Positions 16,962-25,338 of a DNA stretch of 64,000 bases are shown here, piece after piece; the stretch's first letter is position 1; each line of letters starts with the position of its first letter. The stretch spans positions 62,001-126,000 of the forward strand of contig JARLJH010000020.1 in NCBI GenBank assembly GCA_031291305.1, in the 5' to 3' direction. This DNA comes from Rhodoferax sp. GTDB lineage: Bacteria > Pseudomonadota > Gammaproteobacteria > Burkholderiales > Burkholderiaceae_C. Under the pieces are notes generated by a model. That model searched no databases. It was not told the origin of the DNA and was given only the letters and a program-made list of their open reading frames with translations. Both the position numbers and the translations under genes were made by a program.

Positions 16962-17579
16962 ATGCCCGCTTTCAATGCCCTGTCCTCCAACGCCAGCGAC
17001 CATGACGCCGAGCGTCGCAACATGGTGATGCTGACGGTGGCGGTGGCGGGTGTGGCGACAGTAGCCACAGCCATTCCCTTGGTGTCCAGCTTTGCGCCTA
17101 GCCAGAGGGCGCTTGCTGCGGGCGCTTCGGTAGAGGTAGACATCTCCGACCTCGCACCTGGAGCCATGAAAATTGTGGAATGGCGCGGTAAACCGGTTTG
17201 GCTCTTGCGTCGTACCGAAGAAACCCTCGTGGATCTTGCAACCCCCAATGATCGACTGGTCGATCCTGACTCCAAGGTCATTAGCCAACAACCGGCCTAT
17301 GCGCAAAACATCACCCGCTCCATCAAGCCGGAGTACTTGGTAGCGGTCGGCATTTGTACCCATCTGGGCTGTTCGCCCGGTGCGGTGCCTAAAGGCACCT
17401 CCAACCCCAGTGTCGGCGCTGATTGGAAAGGTGGTTTCTTCTGCCCGTGCCATGGTTCAACCTTTGACTCAGCCGGGCGCGTGTTCAAAAACAAACCCGC
17501 CCCCACCAATCTGGAAATTCCGCCGCACAAGTACCTGTCGGATGGCCGTTTGTTGATTGGTGAAGACGATATCACCTGA
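16962..17579 (+). CDS. Rieske [2Fe-2S] protein, ubiquinol-cytochrome c reductase type, solitary
   Basis: A 205-residue Rieske protein. A twin-arginine-type membrane anchor (residues 18-45: ERRNMVMLTVAVAGVATVATAIPL) precedes the soluble domain. The cluster ligands are in CTHLGC (132-137) and CPCHGS (161-166), with the disulfide cysteines of bc1-type Rieske proteins in place. It starts at ATG 16962, 5 bases after AGGAGG. Normally such a protein is encoded with cytochrome b and c1; neither is here. It is followed by a globin and preceded by a sigma-54 promoter, so it may be a stress- or condition-specific second copy rather than the main bc1 subunit. Whether another petA exists is outside the window. 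Confidence 0.92.
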   Translation: MPAFNALSSNASDHDAERRNMVMLTVAVAGVATVATAIPLVSSFAPSQRALAAGASVEVDISDLAPGAMKIVEWRGKPVWLLRRTEETLVDLATPNDRLVDPDSKVISQQPAYAQNITRSIKPEYLVAVGICTHLGCSPGAVPKGTSNPSVGADWKGGFFCPCHGSTFDSAGRVFKNKPAPTNLEIPPHKYLSDGRLLIGEDDIT

Positions 17580-17639
17580 ATACGACCGGCGCTACCGGCA
17601 CACTCAGCGCCTGACCGAGCAGCCTCAACAGGATAAAAA

Positions 17640-18071
17640 ATGAATGTGAAGATGGAGACAACGCCTTATGAGGCGATTGGCGGCGAAGCTGGAATCCGGC
17701 AATTGGTGAACCGGTTTTATGCTTTGATGGACGAGCTCCCTGAGGCCTACACGGTACGCAAAATACATCCGGACAGTTTGGAAGGCAGCGCTCAGATTCT
17801 GTTTGAGTTTTTGTCTGGCTGGCTAGGTGGTCCACAACTCTATGTTGCCAAGAAAGGCCACCCACGTTTGCGCATGCGTCATGCGCCTTATGCGGTGGAC
17901 CAGGTCGTGTGCGACGAATGGATGCTGTGCATGACGCAGGCCATTTGCGAACAGGTGTCAGATTCAGCTTTTCGCACTTGGTTGCTGACCACTTTTTCGC
18001 AGATGGCCAACCACTTGATCAATACTGATACGGCACAATCCTGTCATATCGGTATGCCAGCGACTGCCTAG
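17640..18071 (+). CDS. Group II truncated hemoglobin (TrHb2/GlbO type)
   Basis: A 143-residue two-over-two globin. Landmarks are YEAIGGEAGIRQLVNRFYALM (helices A-B with Tyr at B10), FEFLSGWLGGP, the proximal His in RLRMRHAPYAV and the group II Trp in CDEWMLCM. Such globins bind O2 and NO and are linked to nitrosative or oxidative stress and oxygen supply to oxidases. It lies 60 bases after the Rieske gene, downstream of the same sigma-54 promoter. Its last codons contain the activator site of the next promoter. Confidence 0.93.
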   Translation: MNVKMETTPYEAIGGEAGIRQLVNRFYALMDELPEAYTVRKIHPDSLEGSAQILFEFLSGWLGGPQLYVAKKGHPRLRMRHAPYAVDQVVCDEWMLCMTQAICEQVSDSAFRTWLLTTFSQMANHLINTDTAQSCHIGMPATA

Positions 18072-18080
18072 ATTGGCAGT
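18041..18080. promoter_or_regulatory. Tandem upstream activator sites for the second sigma-54 promoter
   Basis: Site I (18041-18060) is an imperfect dyad CTGTCATA-N4-TATGCCAG. Site II (18063-18080) is a perfect dyad ACTGCC-N6-GGCAGT overlapping the globin stop codon. The 17-mer CTGCCTAGATTGGCAGT (18064-18080) agrees with the Rieske-side site at 12 of 17 positions, and its last T is 83 bases before the -24 element at 18163, as in the first promoter. Confidence 0.7.
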
Positions 18081-18162
18081 TAGAGGCGGTCTGCGGCGCC
18101 TTTTAAGAGTGCTTAATTGTGTAAGTGGTTGATTATATTGGCTGAGAGTCGTTGCTGTGTCC

Positions 18163-18177
18163 TGGCATGTTTCTTGA
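18163..18177 (+). promoter_or_regulatory. Second sigma-54 promoter, upstream of the MBL-fold gene and ccoG
   Basis: TGGCATG-TTTC-TTGA has the same spacing and the same -12 variant (TTGA) as the first promoter. It sits inside a larger dyad: GGCATGTTTCT (18164-18174) and AGAAACATGCC (18187-18197), exact over 11 bp. The dyad spans from the -24 element past the expected start point, so it might be an operator or a 5' hairpin of the transcript. Confidence 0.7.
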
Positions 18178-18226
18178 TCTATAGCTAGAAACATGCCCAT
18201 AACTGTCATGATCAAGTACTCCTACG

Positions 18227-18907
18227 ATGTCATCGGTTTTCGATTTTGCGACCAGGTCTGAGATGTATTTCCGGATTCTTATCAACGACAGCAATGGTGA
18301 ACTCACCTATCTACTGGCTGATCTCACGGCGCGTGAGGCTGTGTTGATTGACCCTCATGGGCACGATCTACCGGTTTTGGCCGCGATGCTCTCAGAGCGC
18401 GATTTGCGTCTGCGCTGGATTCTGCGAACACACCATCACGATGCTATTCATACCGCAGAACCGGCTTTGTTGACACGTTTGGGTGCGCCGATGGTTCAGG
18501 GTAGTGTCAAAAGTAATGAATCTGAGATATATGGTCGTGACGGTGCGGTTCTGCCATTTGGCGACGAGTTGATTCATGTGGTAGCCACGCCTGGTCACAC
18601 ACCTATCTGTTTGAGTTTCGCTTGGCGCGACCGGCTTTTTTGTGGTGGCCTGTTGGCAGTCACCGCCTGTCCGCATCAGGCCACTCCGCAGGCCCCTGAG
18701 GCCTTGTGGGACAGTGTGACCCAGAAAGTTTTTACACTACCCGACGAAACCTTGTTGTTTGCCGGTCATGACCAACGTGCGCGTGCTGTAAGCACGGTGC
18801 TTGAACAACGGCGTTGGCATCCGCTTTTTTCGGGGCGGACCCGTGACGAATTTCTGGGGCACATGGCAGCATTGTCTGAACGCCCTGTGCCTGCTCCCAT
18901 TTTTTGA
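18227..18907 (+). CDS. Metallo-beta-lactamase-fold protein, ETHE1-like but with altered metal site
   Basis: A 226-residue MBL-fold protein resembling persulfide dioxygenase/glyoxalase II relatives. The first metal motif, normally HxHxDH, reads THHHDAIH (residues 68-75), so the Asp and the last His are Ala and Ile at the aligned positions. The third-motif His is kept in TPGHTPICLS (H124). The bridging Asp (usually in TGD) is Gly in FCGGLLA (140-141). The last His is kept in AGHDQRARAVSTV (H181). It may bind metal differently or not act as a hydrolase. The start ATG at 18227 lacks a strong ribosome site; ATG 18263 is an alternative. It is 10 bases upstream of ccoG. Confidence 0.85.
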   Translation: MSSVFDFATRSEMYFRILINDSNGELTYLLADLTAREAVLIDPHGHDLPVLAAMLSERDLRLRWILRTHHHDAIHTAEPALLTRLGAPMVQGSVKSNESEIYGRDGAVLPFGDELIHVVATPGHTPICLSFAWRDRLFCGGLLAVTACPHQATPQAPEALWDSVTQKVFTLPDETLLFAGHDQRARAVSTVLEQRRWHPLFSGRTRDEFLGHMAALSERPVPAPIF

Positions 18908-18917
18908 GGAATGATCC

Positions 18918-20369
18918 ATGAATGCTGAACTAAAAGATGTGAAAAAAGTAATTCCCATCACCCCGGTGGAGTCTGAGCCCGACGAAGAGGGCGAGTTGAT
19001 ATCCTTATATGCGGCGCACGAGAAGATATATCCGCGTAGCGTGACCGGTATGTTCAGCAACTGGCGCTGGATCATGGTTTGGGTCACACAAATTATTTTC
19101 TACGGCTTGCCCTGGATCGAGTGGGGCCAGCGGCAGGCCGTTATGTTCGATCTGAGCGTGCGGCGTTTTTATATTTTTGGTCTCGTCTTGTACCCGCAAG
19201 ACTTTATTTACCTGACGGGTATGTTGATCATTGCGGCGCTCTCGCTGTTTCTGTTCACTGCGGTTGCCGGTCGACTCTGGTGCGGTTATGCCTGCCCACA
19301 AACGGTGTACACCGAGATATTTCTTTGGTTTGAAAAGCTGGTGGAAGGTGATCGTGCTGCACGCATTCGTCGTGATGAGGGGCCCATGACTGCAGAAAAG
19401 TTTGGCCGAAAAGTGGTCAAACATTTCTTGTGGATCGCCTTTGCACTCTATACGGGCTTCACGTTTGTGGGCTATTTCGCACCCATCAGGGAACTGGCCT
19501 CAGACATCCTCAAAAATAATATGAGTACCTGGGGGTATTTCTGGGTCTTCTTCTACGGCTTTGCCACCTATGGAAACGCCGGCTTCATGCGCGAACAAGT
19601 GTGCAAGCACATGTGCCCGTATGCACGTTTCCAGAGTGTGATGTTCGACAAAGATACCTTGATCGTGACTTACGACGCTGAGCGTGGCGAGCCCCGTGGT
19701 GCCCGCTCTAAGAAGGCAGATTTGACGAAGCTCAACCTGGGTGCCTGTGTGGATTGCAGTTTGTGTGTGCAGGTTTGTCCGACTGGTATCGACATCCGCA
19801 AAGGCTTGCAGTACGAGTGCATTGGTTGTGGAGCTTGCGCTGACGTATGCGACACGGTGATGGATAAGGTCGGTTACCCGCGTGGGCTAGTCAAGTATTC
19901 GACAGAAAACGCTATGAAGAACAAATGGACGCAGCAACAGACGCTACGCCATGTGTTTCGTCCGCGTATTTTGGCGTACTCCGGTATTCTGCTTGCCATC
20001 ATCCTTGCGATCATGGTGAGCCTCTTCACCCGCACGCCTTTTAAGGTGGACGTGGTGCGTGACCGGGGTGTGATGGCTCGGGTGGTTGATGCCGGTACAA
20101 CTGAGAATGTGTACCGTTTGCAGGTGATGAATGCGACCGAATCAGACCAACGCTACCGCTTGTCGGTGGAAGGCCTGCCTGGCTTGGTGCTCACCTCGGA
20201 GGATACCGTCAGCGTTCATTCCACAGAAGCGCGCACGATTCCGGTGCGGGTGCAGTTGCCGTTTGAGGGTGCGTCACCGGGGTCGCATGAGATTCATTTC
20301 ACGATTGAGTCGCTGGACAGCCCAGGAAAATTGATTGAGAAGTCAACGTTCATCGTCCCGAAAAACTAG
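18918..20369 (+). CDS. ccoG: Cytochrome c oxidase accessory protein CcoG (FixG/RdxA)
   Basis: A 483-residue polytopic protein with several membrane segments in the first ~215 residues, a CGYACPQTVYTEIF segment and CKHMCPYARFQ. Two ferredoxin-like 4Fe-4S motifs follow (CVDCSLCVQVCPTGIDI and CIGCGACADVC), then a last membrane segment near 360 and a periplasmic immunoglobulin-like domain. CcoG takes part in assembly of cbb3-type oxidase, with evidence for a role in copper reduction. Usually it follows ccoNOQP; here it follows the MBL-fold gene with a 10-base gap and a GAGG ribosome site. No oxidase genes are in the window. Confidence 0.95.
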   Translation: MNAELKDVKKVIPITPVESEPDEEGELISLYAAHEKIYPRSVTGMFSNWRWIMVWVTQIIFYGLPWIEWGQRQAVMFDLSVRRFYIFGLVLYPQDFIYLTGMLIIAALSLFLFTAVAGRLWCGYACPQTVYTEIFLWFEKLVEGDRAARIRRDEGPMTAEKFGRKVVKHFLWIAFALYTGFTFVGYFAPIRELASDILKNNMSTWGYFWVFFYGFATYGNAGFMREQVCKHMCPYARFQSVMFDKDTLIVTYDAERGEPRGARSKKADLTKLNLGACVDCSLCVQVCPTGIDIRKGLQYECIGCGACADVCDTVMDKVGYPRGLVKYSTENAMKNKWTQQQTLRHVFRPRILAYSGILLAIILAIMVSLFTRTPFKVDVVRDRGVMARVVDAGTTENVYRLQVMNATESDQRYRLSVEGLPGLVLTSEDTVSVHSTEARTIPVRVQLPFEGASPGSHEIHFTIESLDSPGKLIEKSTFIVPKN

Positions 20370-20377
20370 GTTGGTTC

Positions 20378-21298
20378 TTGCGTGGTGACGAGCCAAAAAA
20401 GCGCAATGGCTTTATTCGCGTGCTGCTGACGCTGGTCGCGCTGGTGTTGGCAGTCTGGGTACTGGTGCTGGTTGCCAATGCCTTGATTCTTCAGGGTCTG
20501 CGCGCTCCCCGGCTAAGTTATGCGAGGGCTCCTGCCAGCAACTTTGGGGTCGCTACGGAAGTCAGCATTGCCACACAAAACGATAAATTGCTAACTGGCT
20601 GGTTTGTCCAGGCAGACGGCACGACGTCAGCACCTGCGGTGTTGGTCATGCATGGCTGGGGTGCCAATGCCAGCTTGATGCAAGGTTGCATTGCGCCACT
20701 GCATGCGGCTGGGATCACAGTTCTGCTGTTGGACGCGCGTTGCCACGGGCGAAGTGACGCAGAATCACACACATCGTTGCCCCGGTTTGCCGAAGACATT
20801 GAAGCCGGACTTACGTGGTTACGTGGTCAGCCGCAGGTGGATTCGCAGCGTCTGGCGGTGATTGGCCATTCGGTGGGCGCGGGTGCGGCGCTGTTGTCGG
20901 CCACACGCTGCAACAAGGTCCGGGCGGTGGTGAGCCTGAGCGCTTTTGCACATCCTCACGAGGTGATGTTGCGCTATCTGGCCAGCTACCGCATCCCTTA
21001 TCCGGTTGTGGGCTGGTACGTTCTGCAGCATGTGCAAAAGGTGATCGGGGCCCGATTTGACACGATTGCGCCGCTACGCAGCATTGCAAACCTTACATGT
21101 CCGGTGCTGCTGGTGCATGGTCGAGAGGATGAAATGGTGCCTCTGGGCGATGCCCGCCGCTTGCTGGCTGCTGGTCAGTCCAGCGCGGTGCGGCTCCTGG
21201 AGGTCGCAGGGGGGCATGATCTGAGAGCCTCACTTGATGAGCATCTGACAGAGATCACTGACTTTCTGCGGCAGTCGCTCAAGCCAGAGTGTCCTTGA
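20378..21298 (+). CDS. Alpha/beta hydrolase, membrane-anchored
   Basis: A 306-residue protein with an N-terminal membrane segment (VLLTLVALVLAVWVLVLVANALIL) and an alpha/beta hydrolase core: MHGWGANASLM (oxyanion region), LLDARCHGRSDAES, a nucleophile elbow GHSVGAG with Ser near residue 166, VHGREDEMVP for the acid and GGHDLR for the His. The substrate is unknown; BAAT/YqiA-like peptidase or esterase folds are possible. It appears to use a TTG start at 20378, 8 bases after the ccoG stop, so it is likely read with ccoG. Confidence 0.85.
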   Translation: MRGDEPKKRNGFIRVLLTLVALVLAVWVLVLVANALILQGLRAPRLSYARAPASNFGVATEVSIATQNDKLLTGWFVQADGTTSAPAVLVMHGWGANASLMQGCIAPLHAAGITVLLLDARCHGRSDAESHTSLPRFAEDIEAGLTWLRGQPQVDSQRLAVIGHSVGAGAALLSATRCNKVRAVVSLSAFAHPHEVMLRYLASYRIPYPVVGWYVLQHVQKVIGARFDTIAPLRSIANLTCPVLLVHGREDEMVPLGDARRLLAAGQSSAVRLLEVAGGHDLRASLDEHLTEITDFLRQSLKPECP

Positions 21299-21369
21299 TC
21301 GTCATCAAGGTATCTCCGCTATCTGCCTGAGGGCGACCCTTACAATTGTTTCAGGAACAAGGGGAACGC

Positions 21370-22143
21370 ATGAGAATTCTGATTTCAAACGACGATGGCT
21401 TTCAGGCACCTGGCGTTGTTGCGCTCTATGAGGCTCTTAAGGATATTGCACAGGTGGAGGTTGTTGCTCCGGAGCACAACAATAGCGCAAAGTCCAATGC
21501 ACTCACGCTGCATTCTCCGCTGTACGTCCATCGTGCGGCAAATGGCTTTCGGTATGTCAACGGTACTCCGGCTGATTGTGTGCACATCGCACTGACAGGC
21601 CTTCTGGACTACCGTCCTGATCTGGTCGTGTCGGGCATCAACAACGGCGCCAACATGGGAGATGACACCATCTACTCAGGTACCGTGGGTGCGGCGATGG
21701 AGGGATATTTGTTTGGCATACCTTCCATCGCGTTTTCGCAAGTGCAACGGGATTGGTTGCACTTGGACGCTGCAGCCAGCAAGGCACGCCAGATGGTGTT
21801 GCAAATGGTTGAGAAAAATCTTCTGGGTGGCAGTCCCTGGCTGCTCAATGTCAACATTCCAAACCTGCCTTCGGACCAGTTGGGCCGTGTGAAACTTTGC
21901 CGCTTGGGGCGACGCCACGCGGCGGAACCGGTGATCACTCAACAAAGCCCGCGTGGCGAGACGATGTATTGGATCGGTGCGGCGGGGGCAGCCAAGGACG
22001 ATGCCGATGGCACCGACTTCCATGCGACGGCGCAAGGCCATATCGCGATCACCCCCCTTAAAGTTGATCTGACCGATCATGACAATCTGGGCTATTGGGC
22101 GCAGACGGCCGCTCTTCTGTCGTCGGGCATGGGTGCTGCTTGA
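21370..22143 (+). CDS. surE: 5'/3'-nucleotidase SurE
   Basis: A 257-residue SurE. The metal-binding N-terminus [10 protein letters not shown], the N-containing motif [14 protein letters not shown] and the loop [25 protein letters not shown] are intact. The enzyme dephosphorylates nucleoside 5'- or 3'-monophosphates. The ATG at 21370 follows AAGGGGAA; a longer frame to 21346 is not needed. Its stop overlaps the pcm start (TGATG). surE-pcm-nlpD is a classical stationary-phase survival cluster. Confidence 0.95.
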   Translation: MRILISNDDGFQAPGVVALYEALKDIAQVEVVAPEHNNSAKSNALTLHSPLYVHRAANGFRYVNGTPADCVHIALTGLLDYRPDLVVSGINNGANMGDDTIYSGTVGAAMEGYLFGIPSIAFSQVQRDWLHLDAAASKARQMVLQMVEKNLLGGSPWLLNVNIPNLPSDQLGRVKLCRLGRRHAAEPVITQQSPRGETMYWIGAAGAAKDDADGTDFHATAQGHIAITPLKVDLTDHDNLGYWAQTAALLSSGMGAA

Positions 22144-22934
22144 TGGCAGGTAGTACCCGCACGAGCGTCAAAGCGCGCCCGGGGTTCCCTGCTCGACTTG
22201 GCGCCAGTCTGCCTGGTACGGTTTCGTCGCCAGTGATGCGTTCCACCAGCGCTCGATCCACGCATGCGCCTGCCGGTTTGGGCATGGATTCGAATGCCGT
22301 GCGTCAGAGCATGGTGAACAAACTGGCCCAACAAGGCATAGCTGATCCAAAGGTATTGGCTGCGATGGGTGCTGTGGAGCGGCATCGGTTTGTCGATTCT
22401 GCGTTGGTTAACCAAGCCTATGAGGACACAAGTCTGCCGATTGGCTTGGGTCAGACTATTTCCAAACCGGGCGTGGTGTCGCGCATGCTGGAGTTGCTGT
22501 GCCAAGGTCGTCCCGAGCGTTTAGGTCGAGTGCTTGAAATCGGCACCGGTTGTGGTTACCAGGCTGCGGTACTGAGTCATTTGTGCACCGAGGTCTATTC
22601 CATTGAGCGTCTGCGCGGCCTAAATGACAAAGCGCGGGAAAACTTGCGGCACCTGCGCCTGGTCAATGTTCATTTGTTGTTTGGCGATGGCATGTTGGGC
22701 TATGCCAAGGGTGCGCCGTATGCGGGCATCATTGCAGCTGCTGGGGGCGAGGCGCTGCCCGCCTGTTGGTTAGATCAACTTGCTGTGGGCGGACGCTTGG
22801 TCGCACCGGTGGCGGCCGGTGCAAACAGTCCTGGGCGGCAGGCCCTGGTGGTGATTGACAAGACGGCTCAGGGACTTCGGCGCACCGTGATGGAAGCTGT
22901 TCACTTCGTCCCTCTAAAATCGGGTATTGCTTGA
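22143..22934 (+). CDS. pcm: Protein-L-isoaspartate O-methyltransferase
   Basis: The methyltransferase core has ISKPGVVSRMLELL, VLEIGTGCGYQAAVLSHL (motif I), VYSIERLRGLNDKAR and GIIAAAGGEALPACWLDQLAVGGRLVAPV. It methylates isoaspartyl residues in aged proteins for repair. The ATG at 22143 overlaps the surE stop and gives 263 residues with a Ser/Ala/Arg-rich extension of about 47 residues. ATG 22284 (MDSNAVRQSMVNKL) would give the usual family length, so the start is uncertain. Confidence 0.93.
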   Translation: MAGSTRTSVKARPGFPARLGASLPGTVSSPVMRSTSARSTHAPAGLGMDSNAVRQSMVNKLAQQGIADPKVLAAMGAVERHRFVDSALVNQAYEDTSLPIGLGQTISKPGVVSRMLELLCQGRPERLGRVLEIGTGCGYQAAVLSHLCTEVYSIERLRGLNDKARENLRHLRLVNVHLLFGDGMLGYAKGAPYAGIIAAAGGEALPACWLDQLAVGGRLVAPVAAGANSPGRQALVVIDKTAQGLRRTVMEAVHFVPLKSGIA

Positions 22935-22945
22935 CAGGGATTTTT

Positions 22946-23800
22946 ATGACGCGTTTTTATCGACGACTTGTTTTTGGAATGTTGACGGCCGGGGTGGTTC
23001 TGGTGCTGGCTGGCTGTGGCTCCAGCGCACTTAATCGCGCACCAGTGGAAGATCGACCAGTCCGATCAACCTCTCTAGGAATGTCTGCACCGACGGTTAC
23101 CGCGCCGCTTAATCAGCCGCCTGGATTTGAAAACGCGGGCAAGCCAGGGTATTACACCGTCAAGCCGGGTGACACCATGTTAAGAATTGCCATCGAGCAT
23201 GGGCAGACGGTGCAGGATATTGCCCGATGGAACCTCGTTGACAACCCGAACCGTATCGAGGTAGGTCAGGTCTTGCGCGTGATTCCCCCTGCAGGTGGGG
23301 AGGTGGTGGTGAAGCCGATCGCTAAGCCGCAGGTGGTAGCTACGCCTGCTGCATCTGCGCCGGTGGCATCGAGTGAGGCGCCTGTTGCGCCTGCACCCAC
23401 GGTGTCTGCCAGCAAGCCAGCAGCGGTGGAAGACGACATCAACTGGATCTGGCCTGCCAATGGTGCGGTTCTGGCAGGGTTCGATGAGGTCAAGAACAAG
23501 GGACTCGATATTGGAGGCAAGGCAGGAGATCCGGTGCTGGCAGCAGCTGATGGCCGAGTCGTTTATGTTGGTGCAGGTCTGCGCGGCTATGGCAACCTGA
23601 TCATCCTTAAACACAACAATATCTATTTGACGGCATACGCGCACAACCAGACCCTGCTGGTCAAGGAAGATCAGTCGGTGCTTAAAGGACAGAAGATCGC
23701 AGAAATGGGCAGTAGCGATGCAGACCGCGTGAAGCTGCATTTTGAGGTTCGTCGCCAGGGCAAGCCTGTTGATCCTGCCAAATATCTACCAGCGCGTTAG
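22946..23800 (+). CDS. nlpD: NlpD-type lipoprotein with LysM and degenerate M23 domain
   Basis: A 284-residue outer-membrane lipoprotein: the signal peptide ends in the lipobox LAGC near residue 23. A LysM domain follows (YYTVKPGDTMLRIAIEHGQTVQDIARWN, about residues 68-115), then a Pro/Ala/Val linker and a peptidase M23 fold. The M23 metal ligands are partly lost: NKGLDIGG lacks the His of HxxxD, and KLHFEVR lacks the first His of HxH. This is typical of NlpD, which activates a cell-wall amidase and is not itself a peptidase. It starts at ATG 22946 after AGGGA. rpoS, often found directly downstream of nlpD, is not here. Confidence 0.92.
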   Translation: MTRFYRRLVFGMLTAGVVLVLAGCGSSALNRAPVEDRPVRSTSLGMSAPTVTAPLNQPPGFENAGKPGYYTVKPGDTMLRIAIEHGQTVQDIARWNLVDNPNRIEVGQVLRVIPPAGGEVVVKPIAKPQVVATPAASAPVASSEAPVAPAPTVSASKPAAVEDDINWIWPANGAVLAGFDEVKNKGLDIGGKAGDPVLAAADGRVVYVGAGLRGYGNLIILKHNNIYLTAYAHNQTLLVKEDQSVLKGQKIAEMGSSDADRVKLHFEVRRQGKPVDPAKYLPAR

Positions 23801-23857
23801 TCTGTGCCGTGACTGGGGCGGAGTTGGTGGCCCCGGTCATTTCATACCCGTTGCCCT

Positions 23858-25297
23858 ATGACTGAAAATTCTGAAGTACCTGTTGCCAAAGCTTATCCTG
23901 ACCACTGGCTGAAGGTGGAGTCTCTTGATCTGGATGCGCAGGGCGTGGCACACAAAGCAGATGGGAAAGTGGTTTTTATCGAGGGAGCCCTCCCATTTGA
24001 GTGGGTTAGCGCCAACATCAATCGACACAAGAACAACTGGGAGCAGGGCACGCTGACCCAAATTCACCATCAGTCCTCCCAACGGGTGGAGCCAGCTTGC
24101 CCACATTTTGGCTTGCATACTGGGGCCTGCGGCGGTTGCAAGATGCAGCATTTGCACGGCGCGGCGCAAGTGGCCGTTAAGCAGCGCGCACTGGAAGACA
24201 ACTTGTGGCACCTGGGCAAGGTCAAGCCAGACCAGATCCTGCGCCCTGTCGAGGGCCCTACCTGGGGCTACCGTTATCGGGCTCGCCTGTCCGTGCGTTA
24301 TGTCCGAAAAAAAGGAACGGTGCTGATTGGTTTTCATGAGCGCAAAAGTCGCTATGTGGCCGATATGGGTGTTTGCCCGGTGTTGCCGCCGCTAGTGAGT
24401 GCCATGCTGATGCCCTTGCGACAACTGATTGTGTCCATGGATGCGGTGGAAACCTGTCCACAAATCGAGTTGGCCTGTGGCGACAAGGTCATCGCGTTGG
24501 TATTGCGGCATCTGGAGCCATTGAGTCTGGCTGACTTGGAGCGCCTGAGGGCGTTTGCCAGGCTACACGACGGTGTTCAGTGGTGGCTGCAGTCCAAGGG
24601 ACCCGAGACCGTGCGTTTGCTGGATGAGGGGGGTGAGGTGCTGTCTTATGCGCTGCCCGAGTTTGGCATCACCATGCCGTTCAAACCGACAGACTTTACC
24701 CAGGTCAACCCGCAGATCAACCGTGTACTGGTGTCGCGGGCGCTGCGGTTGCTGGAGGTAAAAAAAGGCGAACGCGTGATCGACTGGTTTTGCGGTTTGG
24801 GCAATTTCACCTTGCCTCTGGCCACTCAGGCGGGCGAGGTGTTGGGTATTGAAGGGAGCGAAACCCTGGTGGCCCGTGCGCGCGACAATTATGAGTCAAA
24901 TCGTGCTACAGCCCCTATGAATAAAGGACTATGCGTTACAAAATTCGCAGCAAGAAATCTGTTTGAATTGACCCCTGAAATGCTGGTCGGTGATGGTGTG
25001 GCAGACAAGTGGCTGGTGGATCCGCCGCGTGAAGGTGCCTTTGCGCTGGCGCTGGCGCTGGCCGAATTGCATCGGCAGCACATGGGGACATCCGATGCAG
25101 CTCCGACACATGGAGCCAAGGAGTGGGCACCTCCCAAACGGATTGTCTATGTGAGTTGTAATCCTTCCACGTTGGCGCGTGATGCGGGCTTGCTGGTGCA
25201 CCAAGCTGGTTATCGTTGCTCGGCGGCGGGTGTCGTGAACATGTTCCCGCATACGGCACATGTTGAGAGCATTGCTGTTTTTGATCGATTAGTCTGA
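23858..25297 (+). CDS. rlmD: 23S rRNA (uracil-1939-C5)-methyltransferase RlmD
   Basis: A 479-residue enzyme of the RumA/TrmA family. An N-terminal TRAM domain is followed by 4Fe-4S cysteines (CPHFG...CGGCKMQH), the SAM motif [16 protein letters not shown], the active-site DPPREGA and the catalytic Cys in [11 protein letters not shown]. It methylates U1939 of 23S rRNA. The segment [14 protein letters not shown] (about residues 349-362) falls on a copy of the dispersed repeat and looks like an in-frame insertion in a loop of the SAM domain. Confidence 0.95.
   Translation: MTENSEVPVAKAYPDHWLKVESLDLDAQGVAHKADGKVVFIEGALPFEWVSANINRHKNNWEQGTLTQIHHQSSQRVEPACPHFGLHTGACGGCKMQHLHGAAQVAVKQRALEDNLWHLGKVKPDQILRPVEGPTWGYRYRARLSVRYVRKKGTVLIGFHERKSRYVADMGVCPVLPPLVSAMLMPLRQLIVSMDAVETCPQIELACGDKVIALVLRHLEPLSLADLERLRAFARLHDGVQWWLQSKGPETVRLLDEGGEVLSYALPEFGITMPFKPTDFTQVNPQINRVLVSRALRLLEVKKGERVIDWFCGLGNFTLPLATQAGEVLGIEGSETLVARARDNYESNRATAPMNKGLCVTKFAARNLFELTPEMLVGDGVADKWLVDPPREGAFALALALAELHRQHMGTSDAAPTHGAKEWAPPKRIVYVSCNPSTLARDAGLLVHQAGYRCSAAGVVNMFPHTAHVESIAVFDRLV
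24893..24943 (+). repeat. Dispersed repeat copy inside rlmD
   Basis: TCAAATCGTGCTACAGCCCC, then TATGAATAAAGGACTATGCG. The blocks follow the order of the intergenic copies with several substitutions. It is translated in frame. Confidence 0.5.
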
Positions 25298-25338
25298 CAC
25301 CGCTCAGATGAATGTGGTTTTTGCCTTGCGTAAATACG

